Assembly (NCBI GenBank): GCA_028277605.1
Contig: JANQFZ010000013.1
Span: 110,932 to 174,931, forward strand
Length of the DNA: 64,000 nt
Direction of reading: 5' to 3'
Source: Vallitaleaceae bacterium
GTDB taxonomy: Bacteria > Bacillota > Clostridia > Lachnospirales > Vallitaleaceae
Positions within the stretch are counted from its first letter, which is position 1. Each line of letters opens with the position of its first letter. Under the pieces are notes generated by a model that did no database searches, had not been told where the DNA came from, and saw only the letters and a program-made list of their open reading frames with translations. This document shows, one piece after another, positions 27,985 through 36,861 of the stretch. Made by a program: the position numbers and the translations under genes.

Positions 27985-28260
27985 AGGATTTACCTTGACG
28001 ATATTAAAGAACTGTAAATTACATGAGCATGGCAATCGATACTCACTCCCCATACACCAGACAAATGTATTATAAATAGGATATTTATAGCTTTCCTCTA
28101 GAGGTATATACTCCCCCTTATCAGAAAGTGTATAATGGATTCCTTTAATGCCATAGTTTAGAATTCTAAATAAGTCTTGATTGGTTCTTAGTTGTTCAAT
28201 TACTTTTAATGACTTGGCTGCATATTGTGAACCATTCTTAATCGCTATGCCGATTTCTAT
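27985..28260 (-). pseudogene. Sugar ABC solute-binding protein C-terminal fragment fused to regulator remnant
   Basis: Directly after an in-frame TAG (28263-28261), an open frame reads SQYAAKSLKVIEQLRTNQDL and FRILNYGIKGIHYTLSDKGE, then YIPLEESYKYPIYNTFVWCM. This resembles the C-terminal part of LplA/DUF3502-type solute-binding lipoproteins. The frame has no start codon before an ATG at 28053 and runs on without a stop into the AraC remnant. A deletion that joined the two genes is the simplest explanation. The exact junction near 27960-27990 is an estimate. Confidence 0.6.
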
Positions 28261-28267
28261 CTATAAC

Positions 28268-28526
28268 TTAAGATTTATGCCTTATTTTATCAAAGAATAC
28301 AGCAGCAACAATGACGATACCAATAACAATCTGCTGAATAAAGGGAGAAATTCCCATTAAATTAAGACCATTACGTAAAACACCTATAATAAATGCCCCA
28401 ATAATAGTGCCTGATATAGCACCTTCTCCTCCCATCGTACTTGCTCCACCAATCACAGATGATACAACTGCATCTAATTCATAACATACCTGCTGTTGGT
28501 GGTGATGATATAATACGAGCTGCCAT
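28268..28526 (-). pseudogene. RbsC-type sugar permease C-terminal remnant, frameshifted
   Basis: The downstream frame reads YELDAVVSSVIGGASTMGGE and GAISGTIIGAFIIGVLRNG, with LNLMGISPFIQQIVIGIVIV and FDKIRHKS. This is the typical end of ribose/xylose-type ABC permeases. The preceding residues of the family (AARIISSPPTAG) are encoded in another frame just upstream, so one base has been gained near 28480. The first 200 or more residues are missing. It is the third broken gene in a row on this strand and marks a lost sugar-uptake locus. Confidence 0.8.
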
Positions 28527-28923
28527 AACAAGTCATATTATCACTTATTACCACAAAAACTTACTAAAAATGAAATTGAGCCAAAAAATCATCTAAGACT
28601 ATATTACTATAATTTTTCATATAAACCTTAACTAATATATATTAAAACAGAATATTGCTCTTGACATGCTATATTTTTTAATATAAGATAACTATGCCGA
28701 TATATGACTTTATTATTAACTATAATTACACAAGTAATCTACTGATTATAATATATTTAGGGAGGTGAAGCAAATTATGATATAGTAATTAGCAATGATA
28801 CTAAGTAAATAATGAACTATCTAGTAATAAAGTTATAATTTTGTAATACAATATAGTTCGAAATTGAATTTGTTTCACGTAGCAGTGGTTTCCCAAAACC
28901 AATAAGAAAAAGGAGAATACGAT
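28527..28923. other. Intergenic region at the edge of the decayed locus
   Basis: The 397 bases hold no intact gene. GGAGGTG at 28761-28767 is followed nine bases later by ATG-ATA-TAG (28777-28785), a ribosome binding site with a two-codon frame. This may be a minimal leader or the stump of a deleted gene. The rest is AT-rich and contains the promoter for the gene at 28924. Confidence 0.3.
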
Positions 28924-29945
28924 ATGAAAAAATTATTGAATCCTTTAGTCAAAACAACCTAAATATTAAAGTCTACGATTCGAGCAACTTCATTAAATAT
29001 ATATCTAATGCAAGTTCTGTAAATGAGATTGCTAAAATTAATAATCGTATAGTAATAGATTATATATCTTTATTAGAAGAAAGAGTATTTCTTGAATATT
29101 ATGAAGATGCAACTATTTGTAAAAGTATTTATGACGTAGATAATGACAAATTAGTTGTTGTTAGTAATGCATCAAATTTAACAACCGTTTATGAAGATAT
29201 ATCCGTAGGAATTAATGTTGAACTATCAGAAAAAGATTTATCTAAAATAGAGCAGCTAATTAAGTCGAATAAAATAGACGAGATAAATAACATAGATAAT
29301 ATTAATGTCTTACAAGAAAATGATAGACTATTAATTCAACCATTATTAGTAGATAAAAATAGATCAGGGAAAAAAACAATAACAAATTTGGAAAATGATT
29401 TTCCACAATATACACGTAAAGTTGTCGAAACAGAAAATAAATATTGTAATTATCTAGAGAAATACCTTAAAGTATCCGTAAAAGAATCAAGGAATACTTA
29501 TATCCAAAAAAAATATAGTTATAAAAATTTTGCTATAGGTGCTACTTTATCTTTAGTAGGTATTTTTTTAGGTCAGCCTATAACATTTGTTGAAAAACTA
29601 TTAACGATTGCAACAATAGCATATACAGTAGTATCAGGAAAGCAAGTTCTTGATGAGAGTGCAGAGGTTGGTAAAGATGCTGAGTATAGTTATATGGGAG
29701 CTAAAGAAGGATACATATATGATTCTCGAGATTTCATAGACGATGTGAAAGTGGTAGTCAATGCTTCAAATGGAACTTTTGATGGAGGATATGATAAATA
29801 TGGTAAATGGACATGGATTGAATCACCTAGATCTGATGCATACGAAGTAGATACTGCATATATTATTAATAAAACAATTACTAATTATAATGAATGTCTA
29901 GTAGGATACGATGGACATTGTCCCAAGTATCTACCCGATAGATAA
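28924..29945 (+). pseudogene. Unknown membrane protein, one-base frameshift after the start
   Basis: AAAAAGGAG is placed eight bases before an ATG at 28924, but that frame stops after 12 codons. A different frame is open from the A-run at 28927-28932 to the stop at 29943-29945. If the run had seven A instead of six, the ATG would read MKKIIESFSQNNLNIKVYDS and continue for 340 residues. The long frame has no usable start of its own before a TTG at 29388. The protein has a charged N-terminal half (ELSEKDLSKIEQLIKSNKID), two hydrophobic helices near residues 205-245 (FAIGATLSLVGIFLG and LLTIATIAYTVVSG), and a C-terminal part rich in Tyr and Asp (GGYDKYGKWTWIES). No family recognised. It may be a recent mutation, a phase-variable A-run, or a sequencing error. 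Confidence 0.65.
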
Positions 29946-29986
29946 ATCTACTAAATATATTCTTATAATTCAAAAGTGGTGATCGA

Positions 29987-30466
29987 ATGGAATTATACTT
30001 GATCGAGTCAATTATAATTATTGTTGTAATAATACAACCTTTAATCAATAGTCAAAGGGGTATACCATTATATGCATTTAAAAGAGGAATTATAAAATCC
30101 CGCCCCTATCTATTCATATTAGCAATGATGCAACTATTTTTTGTAATAATAGCAATATACAAGAGTGTAGACTTACATATTACTATACTGTTGCTAGTCA
30201 CATTTTTTGTCTTAGTTGTCGTATTATTTTATGAGTACGCATGTGTGAAAGAAGGCGTTTTTGAAAAGGGAATTATTTTGAACGGCGTGATGTACGAATG
30301 GTCAGAGATCAAAGGATACAGCATAGATGAAATAAATAGTAATGGTGCTGTATTCCAATTAAAGTTGATAAACAAAAGATGCTCAAATAGAGGGGCACTA
30401 ATGAATAAAGTGTATGCAATAGAAATTGGTAGACTTATTGATCAAAAGTTAAGAGAAAAAACTTGA
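29987..30466 (+). CDS. Small membrane protein, DUF5673-like
   Basis: This 159-residue protein has three hydrophobic segments in its first 90 residues (IESIIIIVVIIQPL, LFILAMMQLFFVIIAIY, ITILLLVTFFVLVVVLFYE). A C-terminal cytoplasmic domain contains the pattern GVFEKGIILNGVMYEWSEIK. That pattern resembles the DUF5673 type of proteins, in which a beta-rich domain follows membrane helices. GTGGTG lies before the ATG. It starts 41 bases after the frameshifted gene on the same strand, so the two may form a unit. Function unknown. Confidence 0.7.
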   Translation: MELYLIESIIIIVVIIQPLINSQRGIPLYAFKRGIIKSRPYLFILAMMQLFFVIIAIYKSVDLHITILLLVTFFVLVVVLFYEYACVKEGVFEKGIILNGVMYEWSEIKGYSIDEINSNGAVFQLKLINKRCSNRGALMNKVYAIEIGRLIDQKLREKT

Positions 30467-30590
30467 AAATAGTTTGAATTACAACTAACTTTTTTATACT
30501 AAAACTGTGTTTTGCAAGTAAAAAATACAAAAATGCAGTGAATAGTGCACCACTTATCAACACTAAATATATGAGCTTTTTTGTTATTGA

Positions 30591-30823
30591 GAGACTGTCA
30601 TAGAAAGTGTGTAAAAAATTTCCAACCTGGCTAAAATCTAAATAAAAAGCCAGAAAGGAGATTGTTTATTATGGCAGTAATCTTATTAGTAAAGAACAAG
30701 AGTACAAAAATAGTAGTATCATATTTTAGTGAAATTATGGGTATATTAGAAAAGAAACATAAGAATAGACACCCTAGCATACTTAGCTAGGATGGGCTTT
30801 TACACACTTAGTCTGACACTACC
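30591..30823 (+). mobile_element. Small non-autonomous element with IS256-like ends
   Basis: The left end GAGACTGTCATAGAAAGTGT (30591-30610, followed by GTAAAA) and the complement of the right end GGTAGTGTCAGACTAAGTGT (30823-30804, followed by GTAAAA) match at 20 of 26 positions. The innermost ten are identical. The style GTGTCA...AAGTGTGTAAAA is that of IS256-family insertion sequences. The element is only 233 bp and encodes no transposase, so it would need one in trans. I see no clear target duplication. An internal hairpin CCTAGC-N7-GCTAGG lies near its right end, at about 30774-30792. The IS256 assignment rests on remembered end sequences. Confidence 0.6.
30671..30790 (+). CDS. 39-residue open frame inside the IS256-like element
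   Basis: The frame starts with ATG at 30671, nine bases after AAGGAG, and encodes MAVILLVKNKSTKIVVSYFS followed by a lysine-rich end. It does not resemble an IS256 transposase N-terminus. The good ribosome binding site may be a relic of the parent element. Translation is uncertain. Confidence 0.3.
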   Translation: MAVILLVKNKSTKIVVSYFSEIMGILEKKHKNRHPSILS

Positions 30824-30880
30824 GTCTTATAATTTAAATTGGAAAAATTCTTTTTCATAATCATTGTTTATATATTAGAA

Positions 30881-31207
30881 TCACGTCTTGATATACTTAT
30901 GAGGCGCAGGAGCTTTTACAACTATTAATTCTAGCACTTCATCATGCATATTTGTAATCTTCATTTTTACATGATAAGGAATCTGTAAAAGTGTTCCTCT
31001 TTCGTAAGTATGGAGTTCTTGTTCATCCAATGTTATTGATAATGTTCCTCGAATGACATTCATATATACATTTGAATTTGAATAGTGTTCAGGCATACCT
31101 TCATCTTTGCCAAATACCATGTGGATGTAGTTAACATTATCATCCATTATAAGTTTTTCAACAACTTTTTTATCAGATGTACTGTATTGATAAATCTTCT
31201 CTAGCAT
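30881..31207 (-). CDS. Cupin-domain protein
   Basis: This 108-residue single-domain cupin has the first conserved motif as HMVFGKDEGMPEHYSNSNVY (residues 29-48) and the second as YERGTLLQIPYHVKMKI (residues 67-83). The first motif shows only part of the usual G(X)5HXH(X)3,4E pattern, and the second has one His, so metal binding may be weak. AAAGGAGG lies eight bases before the ATG at 31207, which is preferred to the longer frame. Small cupins of this kind often act as sugar or metabolite sensors or isomerases. The function here is unknown. It is divergent from the membrane protein at 31408. Confidence 0.8.
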   Translation of the reverse strand: MLEKIYQYSTSDKKVVEKLIMDDNVNYIHMVFGKDEGMPEHYSNSNVYMNVIRGTLSITLDEQELHTYERGTLLQIPYHVKMKITNMHDEVLELIVVKAPAPHKYIKT

Positions 31208-31407
31208 TGAGACTCCTCCTTTAGAAACAATTTTGAAACACCCAGAAAAAAAATGGTTCATTAAGCAATAAGAATATTGTTAGCACTTGAACCTTTTTTA
31301 TACCTCCTAAAACTAACTTTAAGTTGCAAAATAGTAGATTGTTACATTATACTATAAAAAGAAAAAAAATACTATATCATTGGATTATTAAGGAAGTTGG
31401 AGGTCTT

Positions 31408-31932
31408 ATGAATAATAAATTAAAGTCAAAAGCAATCACTAATATAGCTATTGGTATAGCAGCAGTGATTGGTGGAGGTCTAATCATATTTCAATTCAGC
31501 ACTTTAGTTCCTATGCCTGGTATGAAGTTTATACTAATGGCTCCATATTTATCAATGATGTTCTATATATTACAGATGCGTCTTATCTCCCAATATTCAA
31601 TACTACAAATAGGAGGCCTATTAGGCTGTATTATGTCTATTATCAATATTTTTATGGGTATTTCAATTATACTTACCTCATTGTTTAGCATGATCGTAAC
31701 GATGCCTTTTCAAAATAAGAAAACCAGAGCAGCTATAGGTTCTATAGCTTTTTCTGGTTTTTCAGCCATAACTGGTCTTACAGTTTCTAAAGTCTTTATT
31801 GGCGGTATCTACGATGAAGTTACTATTGTATGGATGATGATTAGTTTTTCTATTTCATTGATACTTGGAGGTCTTGGTGCTTTTGCAGCAAATAAAATGA
31901 CGAAATATTTTGGAAAACTGATTAATAACTAG
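31408..31932 (+). CDS. Polytopic membrane protein, ECF S-component-like appearance
   Basis: This 174-residue protein has five to six membrane helices: AITNIAIGIAAVIGGGLIIF, MKFILMAPYLSMMFYILQM, LGCIMSIINIFMGISIIL, IGSIAFSGFSAITGLTVS and WMMISFSISLILGGLGAFAA. Its size and Gly/Ala-rich helices resemble small vitamin-transporter S components, but no family signature is recognised. GGAGGT lies four bases before the ATG at 31408; a longer frame upstream lacks such a signal. It is divergent from the cupin gene, with a shared 200-base promoter region. Confidence 0.65.
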   Translation: MNNKLKSKAITNIAIGIAAVIGGGLIIFQFSTLVPMPGMKFILMAPYLSMMFYILQMRLISQYSILQIGGLLGCIMSIINIFMGISIILTSLFSMIVTMPFQNKKTRAAIGSIAFSGFSAITGLTVSKVFIGGIYDEVTIVWMMISFSISLILGGLGAFAANKMTKYFGKLINN

Positions 31933-32021
31933 TCAGCTTAATAAAAGTGGCTCCATAAAACCTGCTATTATGGTCTGTGTTAAAACGGTAATTTTATGCT
32001 ATAGGCTTTTACTAATAATGC

Positions 32022-32978
32022 TTAACTAAGATCAACTTCTTTATCTATCCTATTGAAACTTCTTAATAAATTCATATTATGTATAGCAATAGTTCCTTTC
32101 CACCAATTTTGACTTATTGCAAACTCATTTGAATATTTATCATTGTTTTCAAACCAACTCCATGTTATGTCCCAAACACCTTTCTTTGGTCTTGTTTCTA
32201 TAATATAATCAAGTTCTTTTGATACAATATCTTTATTATCCTTATAAAAAATACTAGCTGGAGAACTTATATATTTTGAAGGTCTAGTAGAATAGTAAGG
32301 CCATTTAGCTGTATCCCTTTCTATGGTGTTATTTACTAGTTCTTTTAGTTTTACTTCAAGACAATCCCAATCAAAGCAGGTAAGATTCTCTTGTCTTATG
32401 CTGTCAAATAAAACGCAATACCCTCTAATTCCCATCTCACCATGTTTATCTATAATACTTAGCTTTTTAATTATTATATCAGTATAACTTAAAACCCTAT
32501 TATATAATTCAGAAGCTTTATCTGCATATCTTAAAATATATGCTGCTATTTCTGCTGTTACTCCTATACCCTCATACTCATTTGCTTCTTTATCATATGT
32601 CCACCATGGAGCATGAGCATAATGATCATTAGATGGTATACTAAAAAACCACCCACTATCTGAGCAATAGGTACTGCTTTCAAGGAAACTAAAAATCCCT
32701 TTGATAATCGAATGTTGTGTATCTTCATATTCTATACCTTCTAATTTATTAATTGCTCTTAATGTTGTATAAGGTGATGAATTTGGATTCCAGCTATCTG
32801 CTTCAAGAGCGTTACCAAAGCCACCGTCTTTATTTTGATAGAATGATAATGCAGAAAGAACCGCTTCTTTACTACCGTTTTCAAAATAGTATTGCCATAG
32901 GGCTAATTCAATCTGTCTTGCATTTCGATACATCCATAATCTGATTTCTTGAAAGTCATGTAATGTTAACTTCTTCAT
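32022..32978 (-). CDS. Terpenoid-cyclase/prenyltransferase-fold protein
   Basis: This 318-residue soluble protein has repeated helical-barrel motifs. FYQNKDGGFGNALEAD near residue 47-62 is the QW/PFTB-type motif of squalene cyclase-like toroids, and SSPYTTLRAINKLEG, DSGWFFSIPSN and WWTYDKEANEYEGIGVTAEI follow. Such alpha/alpha barrels occur in hypothetical bacterial proteins that are not true cyclases, and the D-x-D-D-type catalytic motif is not obvious here. AAGGAGATAG precedes the ATG at 32978, chosen over the longer frame. It is just downstream of the DUF4163 lipoprotein on the same strand. Function unknown. Confidence 0.7.
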   Translation of the reverse strand: MKKLTLHDFQEIRLWMYRNARQIELALWQYYFENGSKEAVLSALSFYQNKDGGFGNALEADSWNPNSSPYTTLRAINKLEGIEYEDTQHSIIKGIFSFLESSTYCSDSGWFFSIPSNDHYAHAPWWTYDKEANEYEGIGVTAEIAAYILRYADKASELYNRVLSYTDIIIKKLSIIDKHGEMGIRGYCVLFDSIRQENLTCFDWDCLEVKLKELVNNTIERDTAKWPYYSTRPSKYISSPASIFYKDNKDIVSKELDYIIETRPKKGVWDITWSWFENNDKYSNEFAISQNWWKGTIAIHNMNLLRSFNRIDKEVDLS

Positions 32979-33061
32979 AACTATCTCCTTCCATTCAACT
33001 TGAAAATTTATGATTATATTATACTTACTATGTGTCATAAGTCAGAATCGCAAATCAAATA

Positions 33062-34597
33062 CTATTCTCTTATTTCAAGTAGTCCATACTGAGTATACTT
33101 GAATAGTTTGATTTTTTTACCTTTCCCATAAAACGCTTCAAAAGCTTGATTTTTGCTATTAATGTTCAATCTAACAGCTTGGGCTTGCAGGGTTGCATTG
33201 ATATCAGCAACCGAAATACTATCGTCATTATATTCATAGATATTTGTGTAGGGTAATGTACCACTGCAAGAAACGATTTCTATTATGCCGTCATTATCTA
33301 AATCAATTTCATCTACATTACCATCTATGCTTATGTATTTTCGTGGGATATCGTCTTCTATTAAATAATAATTAATTTGACTACAGTTTGCACCAAGTAT
33401 TGCTCTAATACTATATACATCCTTATTATTAAAGATACTCGTATTATTTATTGATATTTGACCAAGATTATAGTCAGGTAGAATCATAGAAACAATTCCT
33501 AAATCAAATAAATCTCCTTTTATCTCAATACCTCCATAAATATTATCTTCATCATTCTCTTTTATAAAAGTAAAAATTTTTATATTATTTATTGTTTTAT
33601 CTTTTAATACTTTCACTATCCTATGTTCATCTAAACTTTCAACTATATTTTTTGTTCTATCTACTTTATTAAATTCTAATGGTATGATAGAATCTGAGTT
33701 GTTCTTAGATACTACATTAGTGTTATTTAGATCTATTGCCAGTACATCTGAAATTTCCTCCAATGGAATTTCGAACTCTTGAGGACCTGCCGCTCCACAG
33801 GTTAACACATATTTTGGATAGAAGACAACCAAAGAATTCGGTGTGAGGTAAAAGTTTTTAAAATCATAACTATGAATAGCTTCATAACCTTCTTCAGAAT
33901 ATGCATTATCGAAATGGTAGCCGCTCCCACCCCCATTTTGCATAAACTTGTTGATGTTATTCATAATCTCTTCAGATACATAATTATAGATTAAGCTTTT
34001 GTAATCATCTTCTTTTATTTTAAATAGTTCATCCATACTTATTTGTTCTCCTGTATTTAAATCAAACGATTCTCCCTCTATACCTGCCCAGCCAACGCCT
34101 CCTGCACCTCCATCCAATTCAGCTGAAACTGATATAATATCCCCAATTACTGCTTCAAGTTGATATGTAGCACTTCTAAAATAACCAGACTCTTTTCCAC
34201 TTATGCTTTTCCCTATTTCTTCAAAGTATTCTTGATCCACTGTAGGCAGTTCTTTATAAAATACATTTTCTTTAGCTATAAAATAATCATTGATTTTGGC
34301 AATGCCTTCATAGGTTCCTACAAGTTGGGGTAACTTCAAAATCAATTCAACATAACCAACTTCCCCGTAATATTTCCTTTTATTAATACTAAATGTATTA
34401 AATTCGATACTTTTATTTGCTTTAATTGGTAACTGATGAGTGGTATTGTTTATTTGCTCATTGGTATACTTTGATTTTATTTTTCCTTCATTATCTTCAT
34501 TGTCTAATACTTTTTTGATAGCATTCAACACATTATTACTACATCCAGTTAGAAATAAAATAATACATGTTAGTGCAATTAGGTATTTGCTCCTCAT
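33062..34597 (-). CDS. DUF4163/DUF3298 (RsiV-like) lipoprotein
   Basis: This 511-residue surface lipoprotein has a signal peptide ending in LTGC near residue 16-19. The region from residue 60 to 280 matches the DUF4163 plus DUF3298 pair seen in RsiV and PdaC. It includes LKLPQLVGTYEGIAKINDYF, a Gly-rich GGAGGVGWAGIEGESFDL, GEQISMDELFK and YLTPNSLVVFYPKYVLTCGA. The C-terminal half is beta-rich, with a calcium-loop-like DLDNDGIIEIVSC near residue 440. In RsiV this fold binds lysozyme; here no sigma-factor gene is adjacent and no cytoplasmic anchor exists, so that role is not implied. AGGAG precedes the ATG. Confidence 0.75.
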   Translation of the reverse strand: MRSKYLIALTCIILFLTGCSNNVLNAIKKVLDNEDNEGKIKSKYTNEQINNTTHQLPIKANKSIEFNTFSINKRKYYGEVGYVELILKLPQLVGTYEGIAKINDYFIAKENVFYKELPTVDQEYFEEIGKSISGKESGYFRSATYQLEAVIGDIISVSAELDGGAGGVGWAGIEGESFDLNTGEQISMDELFKIKEDDYKSLIYNYVSEEIMNNINKFMQNGGGSGYHFDNAYSEEGYEAIHSYDFKNFYLTPNSLVVFYPKYVLTCGAAGPQEFEIPLEEISDVLAIDLNNTNVVSKNNSDSIIPLEFNKVDRTKNIVESLDEHRIVKVLKDKTINNIKIFTFIKENDEDNIYGGIEIKGDLFDLGIVSMILPDYNLGQISINNTSIFNNKDVYSIRAILGANCSQINYYLIEDDIPRKYISIDGNVDEIDLDNDGIIEIVSCSGTLPYTNIYEYNDDSISVADINATLQAQAVRLNINSKNQAFEAFYGKGKKIKLFKYTQYGLLEIRE

Positions 34598-34724
34598 AGT
34601 TAATCTCCTATACGCGTCTAAATAAAATTTTAATAATTTACATGGATACTATAAATTATACCAGTAAATTTCATAGTGTAAAGTGCCCCATGAACAGTCA
34701 GAAAAACAAATACTAATCTCACAA

Positions 34725-34765
34725 AAAGACAGGATAATGATCGATATTAATCAAACCCTGTCTTT
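34725..34765 (-). terminator. Terminator of the sugar operon
   Basis: AAAGACAGG (34725-34733) pairs with CCTGTCTTT (34757-34765). On the minus strand the hairpin is followed by UUUUU, 37 bases after the stop of the solute-binding protein. It ends the MFS-to-binding-protein transcript. Confidence 0.85.
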
Positions 34766-34801
34766 CAACTATAGCATAAACTATAACATTATAAGTTTTA
34801 T

Positions 34802-36028
34802 TTAGTTTCCAGTTAAATCATCCCATGATTGATCAAACTGTAGTAACATCTCTTCTTTGGATACTTGTCCCATTGCGTATTGCTGCATACCGCTTGCGAA
34901 AGTATCCCAAAAACCTTCAGGCATATTGATATATTGCGTATCACTGATGATCATACCCTCCGATAAATAACGATTGATATCCATGTCTACTTTCGTCATG
35001 TCAAATTCAATGTTATAAGGATTAATGGCTCTAATCTCTTTAGAAAAAATATCTCTTCCTTTTCCATCTACTATAAAATTGAAAAAGTCATTGATAAGAT
35101 CCAAATCTGCGTTAAAACTTACACTAAAGTACGCATCGTAATCATAATATAGTTTATTATCGCTCTCCTTAAATGGTATTGCACCCATTCGTGAAACATC
35201 AACCAGTTCTTCATTGAGTTCACTTATTAGAGTCATAGCCCAAGGTCCTTGAACAATCATTGCAGCCTCTTCTAAAGCATATAGTTCTATGCTACCTATG
35301 TAATCCGTGTTCATAAAATCTTCCTGTACATGATCAAAATATAAATCAATAAAATCAAACACAGGCATACTTGTATCAACAAAACTCATGGTTTTTTCAT
35401 CTCTTTTTTTATAAAAATCTTCTGGTGAGAATACTTCATGCCCTGGCTGAAATATGGTACTTCCTAATGTCCACCCATCTTTTCCTGCACAGGCAAAGGG
35501 AGTGATTCCAGAATCTTTGAATGCTTTACAAGCCGTTTTCATCTCACTTAGAGTTTTTGGGAATTCCATTAATCCAGCTTCTTTAAATAGTCTTTCATTG
35601 TAAATAATACCTCTCACAGTATTTAATAAAGGGACTACATAGATTTCTCCATCTGAAAAGGTAATACTTTCTCGAATATCCTTTGATAACTTAGATATAA
35701 TGTCAAGATTTGAAACACTAACGATAGACTGAGAGTCAATATATGGTTTTAATGCTTTTTCACCAGGAGTTGATGCAAAAAGGTCAGGCAATCTACCAGA
35801 TATCTCTTTAGTTTTTAATTCCGCATTGTAATCTGTTGCTAGCATTTGAGTCTTAATTTCAACATCCTTATGTTCCTTCATGAATGCTTCACCAATAGAA
35901 TTGAGTCCAGTAACCATACTCTCTTTGTAATGGAAAATCTCAATTACTGTTTTATCATTTTGTTTATGGTTTCCACTACACCCTGTTAATACAACAATCA
36001 TAATTAATATCCCCACAAATTTTCTCAT
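34802..36028 (-). CDS. CUT1 sugar ABC solute-binding lipoprotein
   Basis: This 408-residue extracellular solute-binding protein family 1 member has a signal peptide ending in VLTGC near residue 14-18. Visible family features are a first strand VIEIFHYKESMVTGLNSIGE near residue 29-48, GRLPDLFAST near residue 79, and VPLLNTVRGIIYNERLFKEA near residue 122. AAMIVQGPWAMTLISEL near residue 252 is the conserved A-M-x-x-x-G-P-W segment. AAGGAG precedes the ATG. It is the last gene of the operon, 15 bases after the MalG-type permease. It should feed a plant-type oligosaccharide or xyloside into the two permeases; the sugar is inferred only from the neighbouring GH31 enzyme. Confidence 0.9.
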   Translation of the reverse strand: MRKFVGILIMIVVLTGCSGNHKQNDKTVIEIFHYKESMVTGLNSIGEAFMKEHKDVEIKTQMLATDYNAELKTKEISGRLPDLFASTPGEKALKPYIDSQSIVSVSNLDIISKLSKDIRESITFSDGEIYVVPLLNTVRGIIYNERLFKEAGLMEFPKTLSEMKTACKAFKDSGITPFACAGKDGWTLGSTIFQPGHEVFSPEDFYKKRDEKTMSFVDTSMPVFDFIDLYFDHVQEDFMNTDYIGSIELYALEEAAMIVQGPWAMTLISELNEELVDVSRMGAIPFKESDNKLYYDYDAYFSVSFNADLDLINDFFNFIVDGKGRDIFSKEIRAINPYNIEFDMTKVDMDINRYLSEGMIISDTQYINMPEGFWDTFASGMQQYAMGQVSKEEMLLQFDQSWDDLTGN

Positions 36029-36042
36029 AAGAACCTCCTTGA

Positions 36043-36861
36043 CTATATTTTCAAAGAACCTTCAGCAACACCTTTAATAATATATTTCTGCAAGAAAACA
36101 AATACAAGGATCATTGGAATAGATGTAAGAAATGCAGAGGCCATAGCATAGTTCCATTTATTTGAGTATTCTCCCATTATTATGGCACTCATGCCAAGCG
36201 GCAGTGTATGAATCGTATTAGTTTTTAATACTATCAATGGTAATAAAAAATCGTTCCATATATATAAGAATTGTAAAATGACGACCGTTACTGTTATTGG
36301 GGAGCACATTGGAAAGATGATTTTAGTGTATATTTTTATTAGATTGGCACCGTCAATCTTAGCACTTTGGTCAATTAATTCAGATATTTTAACGATAGAT
36401 GAATAATACAAAAAAGTACCAAAGGGCAGCCCATGTGCAATATATACAAGTATGATGCCTATTCTAGTATCTATCAAAAATAAACTATTCATTACCTTGA
36501 CTAATGGAATCATAATGGCTTGAAAAGGGATGATGACTGCAAATGATATGTAAATAAACAAATATTTGCTAAACCTATTTTTATACCTTGCCATTCTATA
36601 ACCCAACATAGAACTTAGCAGAACAATTCCAGCTACTGATAATGAGGTAATGATTATGGAATTAAAAAACAGCTGTAGATAATTGGTGTTTTTGAATAGT
36701 TCAATGTAATTACCTAAGTAAAAAGTTGATGGAAATTTTGCCGTTTCTAAAACCACTTCCTTAAATGGCTTAAATGAATTAATTAACATAAAATATATAG
36801 GAATAAACCAAACGAAACTTATTACTCCCATAATGACTGTTATTATTTTTTTACTTCTCAT
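36043..36861 (-). CDS. CUT1 sugar ABC permease, MalG type
   Basis: This 272-residue membrane subunit has six helices. It has the MalG-type start KKIITVIMGVISFVWFIPIY and the EAA loop SELIDQSAKIDGANLIKIYT near residue 175. The conserved end is IIKGVAEGSLK. It overlaps the MalF-type gene by four bases (ATGA), so the two are translationally coupled. No ATPase gene is in the operon, so a shared MsmX/UgpC-like ATPase encoded elsewhere must energise it. Confidence 0.92.
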   Translation of the reverse strand: MRSKKIITVIMGVISFVWFIPIYFMLINSFKPFKEVVLETAKFPSTFYLGNYIELFKNTNYLQLFFNSIIITSLSVAGIVLLSSMLGYRMARYKNRFSKYLFIYISFAVIIPFQAIMIPLVKVMNSLFLIDTRIGIILVYIAHGLPFGTFLYYSSIVKISELIDQSAKIDGANLIKIYTKIIFPMCSPITVTVVILQFLYIWNDFLLPLIVLKTNTIHTLPLGMSAIIMGEYSNKWNYAMASAFLTSIPMILVFVFLQKYIIKGVAEGSLKI

